This document shows positions 45,868 to 53,963 of a stretch of 64,000 nucleotides of DNA, piece by piece. Made by a program: the position numbers and the translations under genes. Location: NCBI RefSeq assembly GCF_029893105.1, contig NZ_JARXWG010000007.1, forward strand, positions 62,001 to 126,000. The letters run 5' to 3'. Source of the DNA: Parabacteroides sp. PF5-9. Its GTDB lineage: Bacteria > Bacteroidota > Bacteroidia > Bacteroidales > Tannerellaceae. Each line of letters starts with the position of its first letter. Position 1 is the stretch's first letter. Under the pieces are notes generated by a model. The model had not been told where the DNA came from. It searched no databases and worked only from the letters and a program-made list of their open reading frames with translations.

Positions 45868-47190
45868 ATGATGAAAATATTCCTATTATCTATCTTTAGT
45901 CTGTTGGCTATCTGTACACATTCTCAAACCGTTTTGACGTTGAAAGACTGTCTGGAGATCGGTATTGAGAACAATCTGTCGTTAGAAGGCCGTCGCAAAA
46001 TGATACAAAAAAGCAGGTATGGCATATCCGAGAACCGGGCGCGACTATTGCCTCAGATCAACGGCTTTGCCAACTATAATAACAATTTTAATCCTCCGGT
46101 TTCGGTAACAGACGGTTCTTCGTATGGTACGCCCTACAATGTGACCCACACTTTGCAATATAATAGCAACGCGGGTCTGCAACTACAAATGCCTCTTTAT
46201 AACCAGACGCTCTACACCTCGATTTCGATTGCAAAGACGATGGAAGAGATTAATCAGTTATCCTATGAAAAAGCCCGGGAAGACCTTATCGTGCAAATCA
46301 GCAAAATGTATTATCTGGGACAGGCTACGGTGGAACAGATTGTGTTGATAAAATCCAACATCGCCCGTTTGCAGGAACTAAAGGATATAGCTTTGGCTTT
46401 CTATGATAACGGGATGGCGATGGAGGTCGACATCAAGCGCGTCAATATCAACCTGGAGAACCTGCAGGTGCAATATGACAATTCGCAAGCTATCCTGGAG
46501 CAGCAACTCAATATGTTGAAATATATTATCGACTATCCGGCGGAAGAACAGATTACTTTATTACATGTAGATACGGACCATATAATGTCTGTGCCACTTG
46601 CCGGTTTACCGGAAAGCCTGTATGAAATCCAACTCCTGCGTTCGCAAAAGCAGTTAGCAGAACAACAAAAAAGTATTATAAATAGCAATTATCTCCCTTC
46701 GTTAAACTTGACGGGCAGTTGGATGTATTCAGCCTATACCGATAAGTTCAAAAACTGGTTCCATTCGGGGCCATCCAATCATTGGTATCGCTCCTACGGA
46801 TTTGGATTGTCTTTGCGCATCCCTCTCTTCGACGGGTTGGAAAAGAAACAGAAAACAAGGCAAGCCCGGATGGATATTGAGAAAATCACTTTGGAGCAGG
46901 AAGAGCTACAGAAACACCTCAACACCCAATACCTGAATGCTCAAAACGATATGATGAACAACCTGCGCAACTTCAAACGGCAGAAAGACAACTACCGGGT
47001 AGCCGAAGATGTATACGCCGTTACAACGGAACTTTACCGCGAAGGCATCGCTTCGATGATTGAGGTATTGCAAGATGAAATGCAAATGGTGGAAGCACAA
47101 AACAACTATATCAATGCGCATTACAATTATCAGGTAGCCAACCTGAGCCTGTTGAAACTGACCGGGCAGATAAATACATTAGTCGAATAA
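45868..47190 (+). CDS. TolC-family outer-membrane efflux protein
   Basis: This 440-residue outer-membrane channel has a signal peptide MKIFLLSIFSLLAICTHSQ and two outer-membrane-efflux repeats with long amphipathic helices (LTLKDCLEIGIENNLSLEG; NYRVAEDVYAVTTELYREG). The start is set at the ATG pair 45868/45871; an in-frame TTG at 45844 is less likely because it gives a longer N-terminus before the signal peptide. It forms a tripartite pump with the next two genes, 15 bp downstream. Confidence 0.9.
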   Translation: MMKIFLLSIFSLLAICTHSQTVLTLKDCLEIGIENNLSLEGRRKMIQKSRYGISENRARLLPQINGFANYNNNFNPPVSVTDGSSYGTPYNVTHTLQYNSNAGLQLQMPLYNQTLYTSISIAKTMEEINQLSYEKAREDLIVQISKMYYLGQATVEQIVLIKSNIARLQELKDIALAFYDNGMAMEVDIKRVNINLENLQVQYDNSQAILEQQLNMLKYIIDYPAEEQITLLHVDTDHIMSVPLAGLPESLYEIQLLRSQKQLAEQQKSIINSNYLPSLNLTGSWMYSAYTDKFKNWFHSGPSNHWYRSYGFGLSLRIPLFDGLEKKQKTRQARMDIEKITLEQEELQKHLNTQYLNAQNDMMNNLRNFKRQKDNYRVAEDVYAVTTELYREGIASMIEVLQDEMQMVEAQNNYINAHYNYQVANLSLLKLTGQINTLVE

Positions 47191-47205
47191 AGAAAAGAAA
47201 CAGAT

Positions 47206-48288
47206 ATGAAAGGTACAACACAAAAAAATACACACCCCGAGAAAGTAAAACGATTGAAGAAGCTACGACGTTGGCAAATCGTAGTTAGTCTGTTGGGCGT
47301 TGCGATTATTGCCTGGGGAGTGTTCCAGGTCATCAGCCTCTTCCTGAATTATAAACGCACTGAAACCAGCAATGACGCACAAATAGAGCAGTATATCTCG
47401 CCTATAAATCTACGGGCATCGGGTTATATCAAGAAGATCTATTTCACAGAACATCAGTCGGTACAGAAAGGAGATACGCTGCTCGTACTGGATGACAGCG
47501 AATACAAAATCCGCGTGATGGAAGCCGAAGCGGCACTGAAAGATGCCGAAGCCGGCGCTACGGTAGTAGGTGCCACTTTACAGACTACACAAAATACCGC
47601 TTCGGTCTACGACGCTTCTATCGCCGAGATAGAGATTCGTTTGTCTAAATTACAGAAAGACCTGCAACGCTATAAGAACCTGGTTGCCCGCAACGCTGCT
47701 ACTCCTATTCAGTTGGAGCAGATAGAGACGGAATATGAAGCGACCCGCAAAAAGCTCGAAGTAGTGAACCGGCAGAAAAAGGCGGCGCTCTCGGGTGTAG
47801 ACGAAGTGGCCTATCGCCGTAAGAATACCGAAGCGGCTATTCAGCGAGCTACAGCCGCCTTGGAAATGGCAAAACTCAACCTTTCCTATACGGTGGTATT
47901 GGCGCCAAGTGATGGAAAACTCGGCCGTCGGGCTTTGGAAGAGGGGCAGTTCATTACAGCCGGACAGACGATTACCTATATCCTGCCCGACGGACAGAAA
48001 TGGGTCATTGCTAACTACAAAGAAACACAGATCGAAAACCTTGCTCTCGGACAGGAAGTGGAAATTACGGTCGATGCCATCAGCGACCGGACATTTACCG
48101 GCAAAATTACTGCCATATCGGGCGCGACCGGTTCCAAATTTTCCTTGGTGCCGACCGATAATTCAGCCGGTAATTTTGTGAAGATACAGCAGCGTATCCC
48201 TGTGCGCATCGACTTTACCGACCTGCCGGAAGAAGAGAACGACCGCCTGGCGGCAGGCATGATGGTGGTAGTGAAAGCAAAACTCTAA
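47206..48288 (+). CDS. HlyD/EmrA-type membrane fusion protein
   Basis: This 360-residue periplasmic adaptor is anchored by one N-terminal transmembrane helix (about 27-47). A biotinyl-lipoyl-like half motif (SGYIKKIYFTEHQSVQKGDTLLVLDDSEY), a long coiled-coil hairpin (about 95-200), and the second lipoyl half (VVLAPSDGKLGRRALEEGQFI) and beta-barrel follow. It links the MFS transporter to the TolC channel. Confidence 0.92.
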   Translation: MKGTTQKNTHPEKVKRLKKLRRWQIVVSLLGVAIIAWGVFQVISLFLNYKRTETSNDAQIEQYISPINLRASGYIKKIYFTEHQSVQKGDTLLVLDDSEYKIRVMEAEAALKDAEAGATVVGATLQTTQNTASVYDASIAEIEIRLSKLQKDLQRYKNLVARNAATPIQLEQIETEYEATRKKLEVVNRQKKAALSGVDEVAYRRKNTEAAIQRATAALEMAKLNLSYTVVLAPSDGKLGRRALEEGQFITAGQTITYILPDGQKWVIANYKETQIENLALGQEVEITVDAISDRTFTGKITAISGATGSKFSLVPTDNSAGNFVKIQQRIPVRIDFTDLPEEENDRLAAGMMVVVKAKL

Positions 48289-48294
48289 GAGAAG

Positions 48295-49932
48295 GTGGCA
48301 TCTTACCCAAAGAACTATCCATTTTATAATTGGGTACCCAAACCGTTGGGTATCCTTATCTTGTTGTTTCTTTTCCTGCCTATACTCTCTATCGGAGGCG
48401 TTTACTCGGTAAATAGTGGTGAGATGATGAGCGGCTTGGGCATTGTGTCGGAACATATACAGTTTGCCAACTTCGTAACCGCTATTGGCATGGCCTCCTT
48501 TGCCCCGTTTTTCTATCAACTGGTTCGTATACGCCGGCAAAAGATGATGTGTATTTTCGGCTTCTCACTCATGTACATCTTCAGTTATATATGCGCGAAG
48601 ACCGACAGCATCTTTCTCCTGGCGCTTTGCAGTCTGTTGATGGGTTTCCTGCGGATGGTATTGATGATGGTGAATCTCTTTACCCTGATTAAATACGCTT
48701 TTGGCATGGAGGCCACCCGCAATATCACGCCCGGTATGGAACCGAAAGACGCCGAAGGATGGGACAAGCTCGACACGGAGAAAAGCGCCAGCCAACCTAT
48801 CATTTACCTTTTCTTTATGATATTCGGACAGCTTGGCACTTCGCTTACCGCCTGGCTCGCCTACGAATACGAATGGCAATATGTCTATTATTTCATGATG
48901 GGCTTATTGTTGTTCTCTATCCTGATTGTATTTATCACGATGCCTTATAGGAAATTCTTAGGGCGTTTCCCGATTAACTTTCGCAAGTTTGGCAATGTAG
49001 TAGCCTTCTGCATCACACTTATCTGCATCACCTACGTGTTGATTTACGGCAAGACGCTCGACTGGTACGACGACCCGACTATCCGTTGGGCAACAGCTAT
49101 CGGCATTCTCTCCGCCGGTGTGTTCCTCTATTTAGACGGGCGCAGGCATTTTCCTTATTTCCTTTTGAGTGTTTTCCGGTTACGGACAATCCGCGTGGGC
49201 ATTATGCTCTACCTGATGCTGATGATAGTAAACTCAAGTGCCATGTTTGTCAATGTATTTGCCAACGTGGGCATGAAAATCGATAACTACCAGAATGCCA
49301 CTTTGGGTAATTGGAGCATTGCTGGTTACGTAATCGGTGCTATTATTTCTATTATACTTGGTTCAAAGAATGTACACTTTAAGTATCGGTTTGCACTCGG
49401 CTTCTTTATTATCGGGCTGTCGTCGGTCTTTATGTACTTCGAAGTGCAGAGCGCAGGCCTGTACGAGCGCATGAAGTATCCGGTCATCATACGTTCTGCC
49501 GGCATGATGATTCTCTACGCGCTGACGGCGGTTTATGCCAACCAGCGAATGCCTTTCCATTATCTTTCGACCTGGATTTGCATTATGCTCACCGTGCGTA
49601 TGGTACTGGGTCCGGGTATCGGTACGGCTGTTTACACCAACCTCTTGCAAGAGCGTCAGCAGCACTACGTCACCCGCTACGCGCAAAATGTAGATATCAT
49701 CAACCCCGACGCTTCCGCCTCTTATAGGCAGACATTGCAGGGAATGCGCTATCAGGGCAAAAGCGTTACGGAAGCCGAACATATGGCGGCACTCTCAACG
49801 AAAGGCCGCGTTCAGGTGCAGGCAACACTCTCGGCATTGAAAGAAATGTCGGGTTGGACAATCTATGCTTGTCTCTTTTGTATGGGGGTTGTATTATTTA
49901 TGCCATATCCCAAGCGAAGATTGAAAACGTAG
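48295..49932 (+). CDS. MFS (DHA2/EmrB-like) drug transporter
   Basis: This 545-residue inner-membrane protein starts with GTG and has about 14 transmembrane helices, typical of the DHA2 family. A large loop rich in charged residues (MEPKDAEGWDKLDTEKSAS, about 145-165) separates membrane segments. It is the last gene of the AraC-linked tripartite efflux operon, 6 bp after the fusion protein. Substrates are unknown. Confidence 0.88.
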   Translation: MASYPKNYPFYNWVPKPLGILILLFLFLPILSIGGVYSVNSGEMMSGLGIVSEHIQFANFVTAIGMASFAPFFYQLVRIRRQKMMCIFGFSLMYIFSYICAKTDSIFLLALCSLLMGFLRMVLMMVNLFTLIKYAFGMEATRNITPGMEPKDAEGWDKLDTEKSASQPIIYLFFMIFGQLGTSLTAWLAYEYEWQYVYYFMMGLLLFSILIVFITMPYRKFLGRFPINFRKFGNVVAFCITLICITYVLIYGKTLDWYDDPTIRWATAIGILSAGVFLYLDGRRHFPYFLLSVFRLRTIRVGIMLYLMLMIVNSSAMFVNVFANVGMKIDNYQNATLGNWSIAGYVIGAIISIILGSKNVHFKYRFALGFFIIGLSSVFMYFEVQSAGLYERMKYPVIIRSAGMMILYALTAVYANQRMPFHYLSTWICIMLTVRMVLGPGIGTAVYTNLLQERQQHYVTRYAQNVDIINPDASASYRQTLQGMRYQGKSVTEAEHMAALSTKGRVQVQATLSALKEMSGWTIYACLFCMGVVLFMPYPKRRLKT

Positions 49933-50303
49933 TTTTAACCGTTAACTCATCTGTTTTATCTGAATAACCTCCCTGTTTTTTCCAATAGGAGCAGTATTTT
50001 CTTTTCCTTTATTTAATCGTCTACCAGTTGGTAGACGATCGGGCAACAGTTGGTAGACGATAGTGACCCAATTGGTAGACGATAGTGCACCAACTGGTAG
50101 ACGATTAATCTAAGAGAGAGAAATCACTCACCCATTGAGAAGAAATACTGAGATGAATCTATTAAAACAAATAGAGGGAGGTGTACTGCCTATAATCAAA
50201 CGTGCGTTCGATATAAGAAAAAAGTATTTAATCCGAAGAAAAGGTGAAGATAAATCTTTATATTGAGTTCACATTCATCAAAATAAATAAGTTTTACTGT
50301 TCA
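49933..50303. other. Convergent intergenic region with array B
   Basis: This 371-bp gap between convergent genes contains the 22-bp array at 50017-50104. No gene is seen. Confidence 0.7.
50017..50104. repeat. Array B: four 22-bp palindromic units
   Basis: There are four consecutive 22-bp units, at 50017, 50039, 50061 and 50083. The right half (TTGGTAGACGA or CTGGTAGACGA) is constant and the left half variable; the first unit is a palindrome (TCGTCTACCAGTTGGTAGACGA, imperfect only at the centre). It has the same period and copy number as arrays A and C but a different sequence. Confidence 0.9.
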
Positions 50304-51125
50304 TTAATACTGCTCATCCTTGTTGGGGAAGGTCACTTGTTTGACATCTGAAATATAACTGCCTACTCCCTCAACGATTCGGGTATGCAGGTTTTCATAC
50401 TTACGAAGGAATTTAGGATTAAATCCTTTGGTCATACCAAGCATATCCTGCACAACAAGAACCTGTCCATCCACTTCGCTACCTGCACCAATACCAATGA
50501 TCGGAATACGAAGTTCACGACTGACCTCTGCGGCCAGTTGAGCAGGTATTTTTTCAAGAGTAATACCAAAACATCCGGCTTCTTCCAATAGACGCGCATC
50601 ACTCAACAGTTTTTGAGCCTCTGCTTCGTCTTTACCGCGCACCCCGAAGGTTCCGAACTTATTGATCGATTGAGGGGTTAATCCTAAGTGTCCCATTACA
50701 GGAATTCCTGCTTCAATGATTTTCTTCACGCTATCAATGATTTCTACTCCTCCTTCCAGTTTCAATGCATCACAGCCACTCTCCTGCATAATGCGGATAG
50801 CATTTTTAACCCCTTCGGTCGGATTGACCTGATACGTGCCGAAAGGCATATCGCAAACAACCAGTGCCCGTTTGACCGCCCTTACCACCGAACTGGCGTG
50901 ATAAATCATCCGATCGATTGTCATAGGTACAGTCGTTGTATATCCGGCCATCACGTTAGCTGCCGAATCACCGATCAGTATCGCATCTAAGCCTGCCTCG
51001 TCCAATATCCCCGCCATCGTATAATCATAAGCCGTCAGCATCGCGATTTTTTCACCTTTGTTTTTCATTTCCTGTAAACGCAACGTTGTCACTTTACGGC
51101 TATCTTCCACTAAATATCCTGCCAT
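50304..51125 (-). CDS. panB: 3-methyl-2-oxobutanoate hydroxymethyltransferase
   Basis: This 273-residue TIM-barrel enzyme transfers a hydroxymethyl group from methylene-tetrahydrofolate to 2-ketoisovalerate, the first step to pantothenate and coenzyme A. Motifs are MLTAYDYTMAGILDEAGLDAILIGDS, GHLGLTPQSIN and IIGIGAGSEVDGQVLVVQDMLG. The length is normal. Its substrate is the valine precursor made by the ilv genes in this window. A TAGCTTTG box (51151-51158, minus) lies upstream. Confidence 0.95.
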   Translation of the reverse strand: MAGYLVEDSRKVTTLRLQEMKNKGEKIAMLTAYDYTMAGILDEAGLDAILIGDSAANVMAGYTTTVPMTIDRMIYHASSVVRAVKRALVVCDMPFGTYQVNPTEGVKNAIRIMQESGCDALKLEGGVEIIDSVKKIIEAGIPVMGHLGLTPQSINKFGTFGVRGKDEAEAQKLLSDARLLEEAGCFGITLEKIPAQLAAEVSRELRIPIIGIGAGSEVDGQVLVVQDMLGMTKGFNPKFLRKYENLHTRIVEGVGSYISDVKQVTFPNKDEQY

Positions 51126-51150
51126 TTCTGTTTTTTTTGAATTAAGGAGG

Positions 51151-51158
51151 CAAAGCTA
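51151..51158 (-). promoter_or_regulatory. panB promoter -7 box
   Basis: TAGCTTTG on the minus strand matches TAnnTTTG, 25 bp before the panB ATG. No clear -33 element is seen. Confidence 0.5.
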
Positions 51159-51256
51159 ACCCGCCTATAGAACATAATTAATACTTTTCTAATGGGAATT
51201 AACTATCAGTTAATCGTTTTTACCTATCAACAAAGAGGATTCATTCAAAATATCCA

Positions 51257-51264
51257 TACCTTTG
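51257..51264 (+). promoter_or_regulatory. LysR gene promoter -7 box
   Basis: TACCTTTG matches the -7 consensus and lies 18 bp before ATG 51283. It overlaps a possible upstream TTG start, which is therefore rejected. Confidence 0.55.
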
Positions 51265-51282
51265 GCATCAAATCGGGTAAAC

Positions 51283-52200
51283 ATGGATATCAGACAATTA
51301 AATTACTTTATCAAAGCAGCTGAGTTTCAAAATTTCACAAAAGCATCTAAAGCAGCATGTATTGCTGAGAGTTCACTATCGGTACAGATCAAACAACTGG
51401 AAACAGAATTAGGTGTAGAACTATTTATTCGGGAGAAAAAACGGGTCACCCTCTCTGAAGCCGGGAAAAAACTACTGCCTCATGCCCGAATGGTGATTGC
51501 AGATATCAAGGAGGCAGCAACAGCGGTACAAGATATAAACGAAATGCGAAGTGGCTCGTTGCGTATTGGAGGTATATTCAGTTTATGTTCCCTGTTGACA
51601 GATACGCTGGTTCCTTTTTCTATAAAATACCCTTCGATTCATGTAAAGATTGTGAGTAAATCCGGCAAACGTCTGTTTGAAATGCTCCATGCGAACGAGT
51701 TGGATTTTGTGTTGACTTTCGATTCACCTGTCAGAGACCCTCGTTTAGACCGAATAGAACTTTTTGAATCACCGCTGACCGTTATCGCACATAAAGATCA
51801 TCCAATCGCCAAATACGATCAGATCTCATTAGATGCACTAACGGAGTATCCATTAGCTTTGCCCGAAAGCGGCATGCATGTCAGAGATATTTTAGAAGAA
51901 AGATTTCCGGAGATCATACAAACGCTGAACACACAATTAGAATTAAATGATGTCAATATCCTTTATCAGCTTGTGTGTACAAAACACTGGATTTCTATTA
52001 TGCCTCGATCTATACAGAAAGATCATAACAGGATCAAAGCAATCAAATTATCCGAAAAAAACACCAATATGACCGCTGCTGTCTATTGGAAAAAAGGAGG
52101 ATATCGAAAGAAAACAGTAGAAGTCTTTATGAAAATGTTTGAAGATCACTTAAACGATAGCGCTGTTCTCTACAGATACCGCAACGAAATTTTTGAATAA
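51283..52200 (+). CDS. LysR-family transcriptional regulator
   Basis: This 305-residue protein starts MDIRQLNYFIKAAEFQNFTK, the canonical LysR winged helix, followed by a two-lobed substrate-binding domain (about 90-295). Divergence from panB suggests possible shared control, but no target is known. Start ATG 51283 is supported by family alignment and by a -7 box just upstream. Confidence 0.9.
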   Translation: MDIRQLNYFIKAAEFQNFTKASKAACIAESSLSVQIKQLETELGVELFIREKKRVTLSEAGKKLLPHARMVIADIKEAATAVQDINEMRSGSLRIGGIFSLCSLLTDTLVPFSIKYPSIHVKIVSKSGKRLFEMLHANELDFVLTFDSPVRDPRLDRIELFESPLTVIAHKDHPIAKYDQISLDALTEYPLALPESGMHVRDILEERFPEIIQTLNTQLELNDVNILYQLVCTKHWISIMPRSIQKDHNRIKAIKLSEKNTNMTAAVYWKKGGYRKKTVEVFMKMFEDHLNDSAVLYRYRNEIFE

Positions 52201-52599
52201 AAGAGCGGCTTTAACAAACGAACTTTTCCAACTATTGATTTACGTTATTTACAAAAAGAAGAATTCTACTTTTTGTAAAACTCTTTTTTTACTAAAAAAA
52301 ACAGCAGATTTGTCTTATTTTTTTACGCACAAGACAAGAAATATAGACATGTGACATAACGTTGTCTTTTTTTTCTGAAAACAAAAAAAACACCCACTAA
52401 ACGCGCAAAAGTTGTTTTTACACTAACCAATTGATTCTCTAATTTTGTATCGTGTTTCATTTCAGTACAATTCACAACAAACTTTGTAAAGAAGATAGTA
52501 CAAAAAGAGAATACCGTTTTCATAAAAATTGAGGAGAAGTTACAAATAAAACTGCGCCTGTTCTTTAAAAGGACAGCATACGTTCGACAAAAAGAGTTC
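52201..52599. other. Leader region of the fimbria-like operon
   Basis: This 399-bp gap holds a TAATTTTG -7 box at 52440-52447, which would give an untranslated leader of about 145 nt. No terminator or gene is evident. Confidence 0.5.
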
Positions 52600-53940
52600 A
52601 TGAAAAATTTATTACAGCAGATATACCGGGGATTATTATTACTCTTTTCATGCGCAAGTATTGTTTCTTGCACATCTGAAGAGATACCTATCAAAGAATC
52701 AAACGATAAGGAAGTTCTCTTGGAACTCCCTATGACTCGTTCCGGAGACGAAAACGAAAATCGCATCGCAAATGCCCGTTTGATCATTTTCAAAACATCC
52801 GGCAACAACAGACTGGTTCTCAACCGATATAAAAGTGGATCAGACATCACCTTCTCCGAATTAGTACCAGTCGGAAATCTGGATATATTCATTGTCACGA
52901 ATGAAAAAGCCGCATGGGCGCTGGATAATATCAGTTCAGCTTACGAACTCAAACAAAAAGTCATTGATTATTCGGCATACCCGGCTGTAGATTCCCAGAC
53001 ACCGATTCCGATGTTTGCTGCATATCAAAATGTATATGTCAATCCATCCGGTGACATCTATAAAGATGGCAACTCTTTATTTATAGATAATGTAATGGGA
53101 CGAGTTTCGCGGCTTTATTCAAAGGTGACTATTCATATGGCCTGTGTCTTTGAAAATGCAATTGATATCGCCAATCCATTTGAAGTGAAAAGCGTTTCGA
53201 TCAAACACCTGCCTAAAAAATCGTATTTATCGCCCGCTCCTTATACAGGGACAGAGACTACCGATTTTTTTAATGGAGCCAACGCCCCGCAGAGTGATTA
53301 TACTCCGATCCTGAATGGCGCTGTTCAGACAGGTTTCAGCGGTAGTTCTTCCTTTTATATACCGGAATATGTTGTGAACGATATCAACCTGTATAGCTAT
53401 GTCTCGATCGTCTTCTGCCGAAAAAATAATCCGGCGATCGAACAAGAATACAAATTGGTATTGGGCGACGGACTGAAAGAGCACTCCAACGCCTATATGC
53501 TTCATTCACCCGACAGAACAGCTGCCGATTTGACCATCAATCGCAATACGGAATACATCTTTAATGTGATTGTCAAAGGTTTTGGTGGTTACGGTGAAGA
53601 AGATATGGATATAAATGCCCATGTGCTCACCTGGAAAGGAGTAGACATTTATAAAGATTATACCCAATATACATTTACTGTTTCTCAGAATACATTCAGA
53701 ATTCCGGCAACGCAATTGCCGCATACTGCATTATTGTACATCTATACCAATTTCCCCAATGGCTGGGATGCACGATTCGAAAACCCTTCGGGTCACTTAC
53801 AATTCCCGAACTATACTCCAGGATTTTCGATGTTTTCCGGCTTTTTACTCTTTAATGTGACAGGGGCTATCGCTTCACCGGAAACAATCATAATCAACAG
53901 TGGAAATATTACAAAGAAAATAACTGTTAGTACATATTAA
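52600..53940 (+). CDS. Fimbrillin-like (FimB/Mfa2-type) lipoprotein
   Basis: This is a 446-residue lipoprotein. The signal peptide ends in a lipobox (CASIVSC, Cys about 24). An early PMTRSGDENENRIANARLIIF segment is the typical start of fimbrillin-fold domains, and the rest alternates beta-rich segments with ITRNTEY-like phrases (DLTINRNTEYIFNVIVKGF) common to Mfa2/FimB-like anchors. It is exported and lipid-anchored. As first gene of the operon it may anchor or cap a type V pilus; the exact subunit role is inference. Confidence 0.78.
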   Translation: MKNLLQQIYRGLLLLFSCASIVSCTSEEIPIKESNDKEVLLELPMTRSGDENENRIANARLIIFKTSGNNRLVLNRYKSGSDITFSELVPVGNLDIFIVTNEKAAWALDNISSAYELKQKVIDYSAYPAVDSQTPIPMFAAYQNVYVNPSGDIYKDGNSLFIDNVMGRVSRLYSKVTIHMACVFENAIDIANPFEVKSVSIKHLPKKSYLSPAPYTGTETTDFFNGANAPQSDYTPILNGAVQTGFSGSSSFYIPEYVVNDINLYSYVSIVFCRKNNPAIEQEYKLVLGDGLKEHSNAYMLHSPDRTAADLTINRNTEYIFNVIVKGFGGYGEEDMDINAHVLTWKGVDIYKDYTQYTFTVSQNTFRIPATQLPHTALLYIYTNFPNGWDARFENPSGHLQFPNYTPGFSMFSGFLLFNVTGAIASPETIIINSGNITKKITVSTY

Positions 53941-53963
53941 CGAAAACAAAAAGAAATCAAAAG

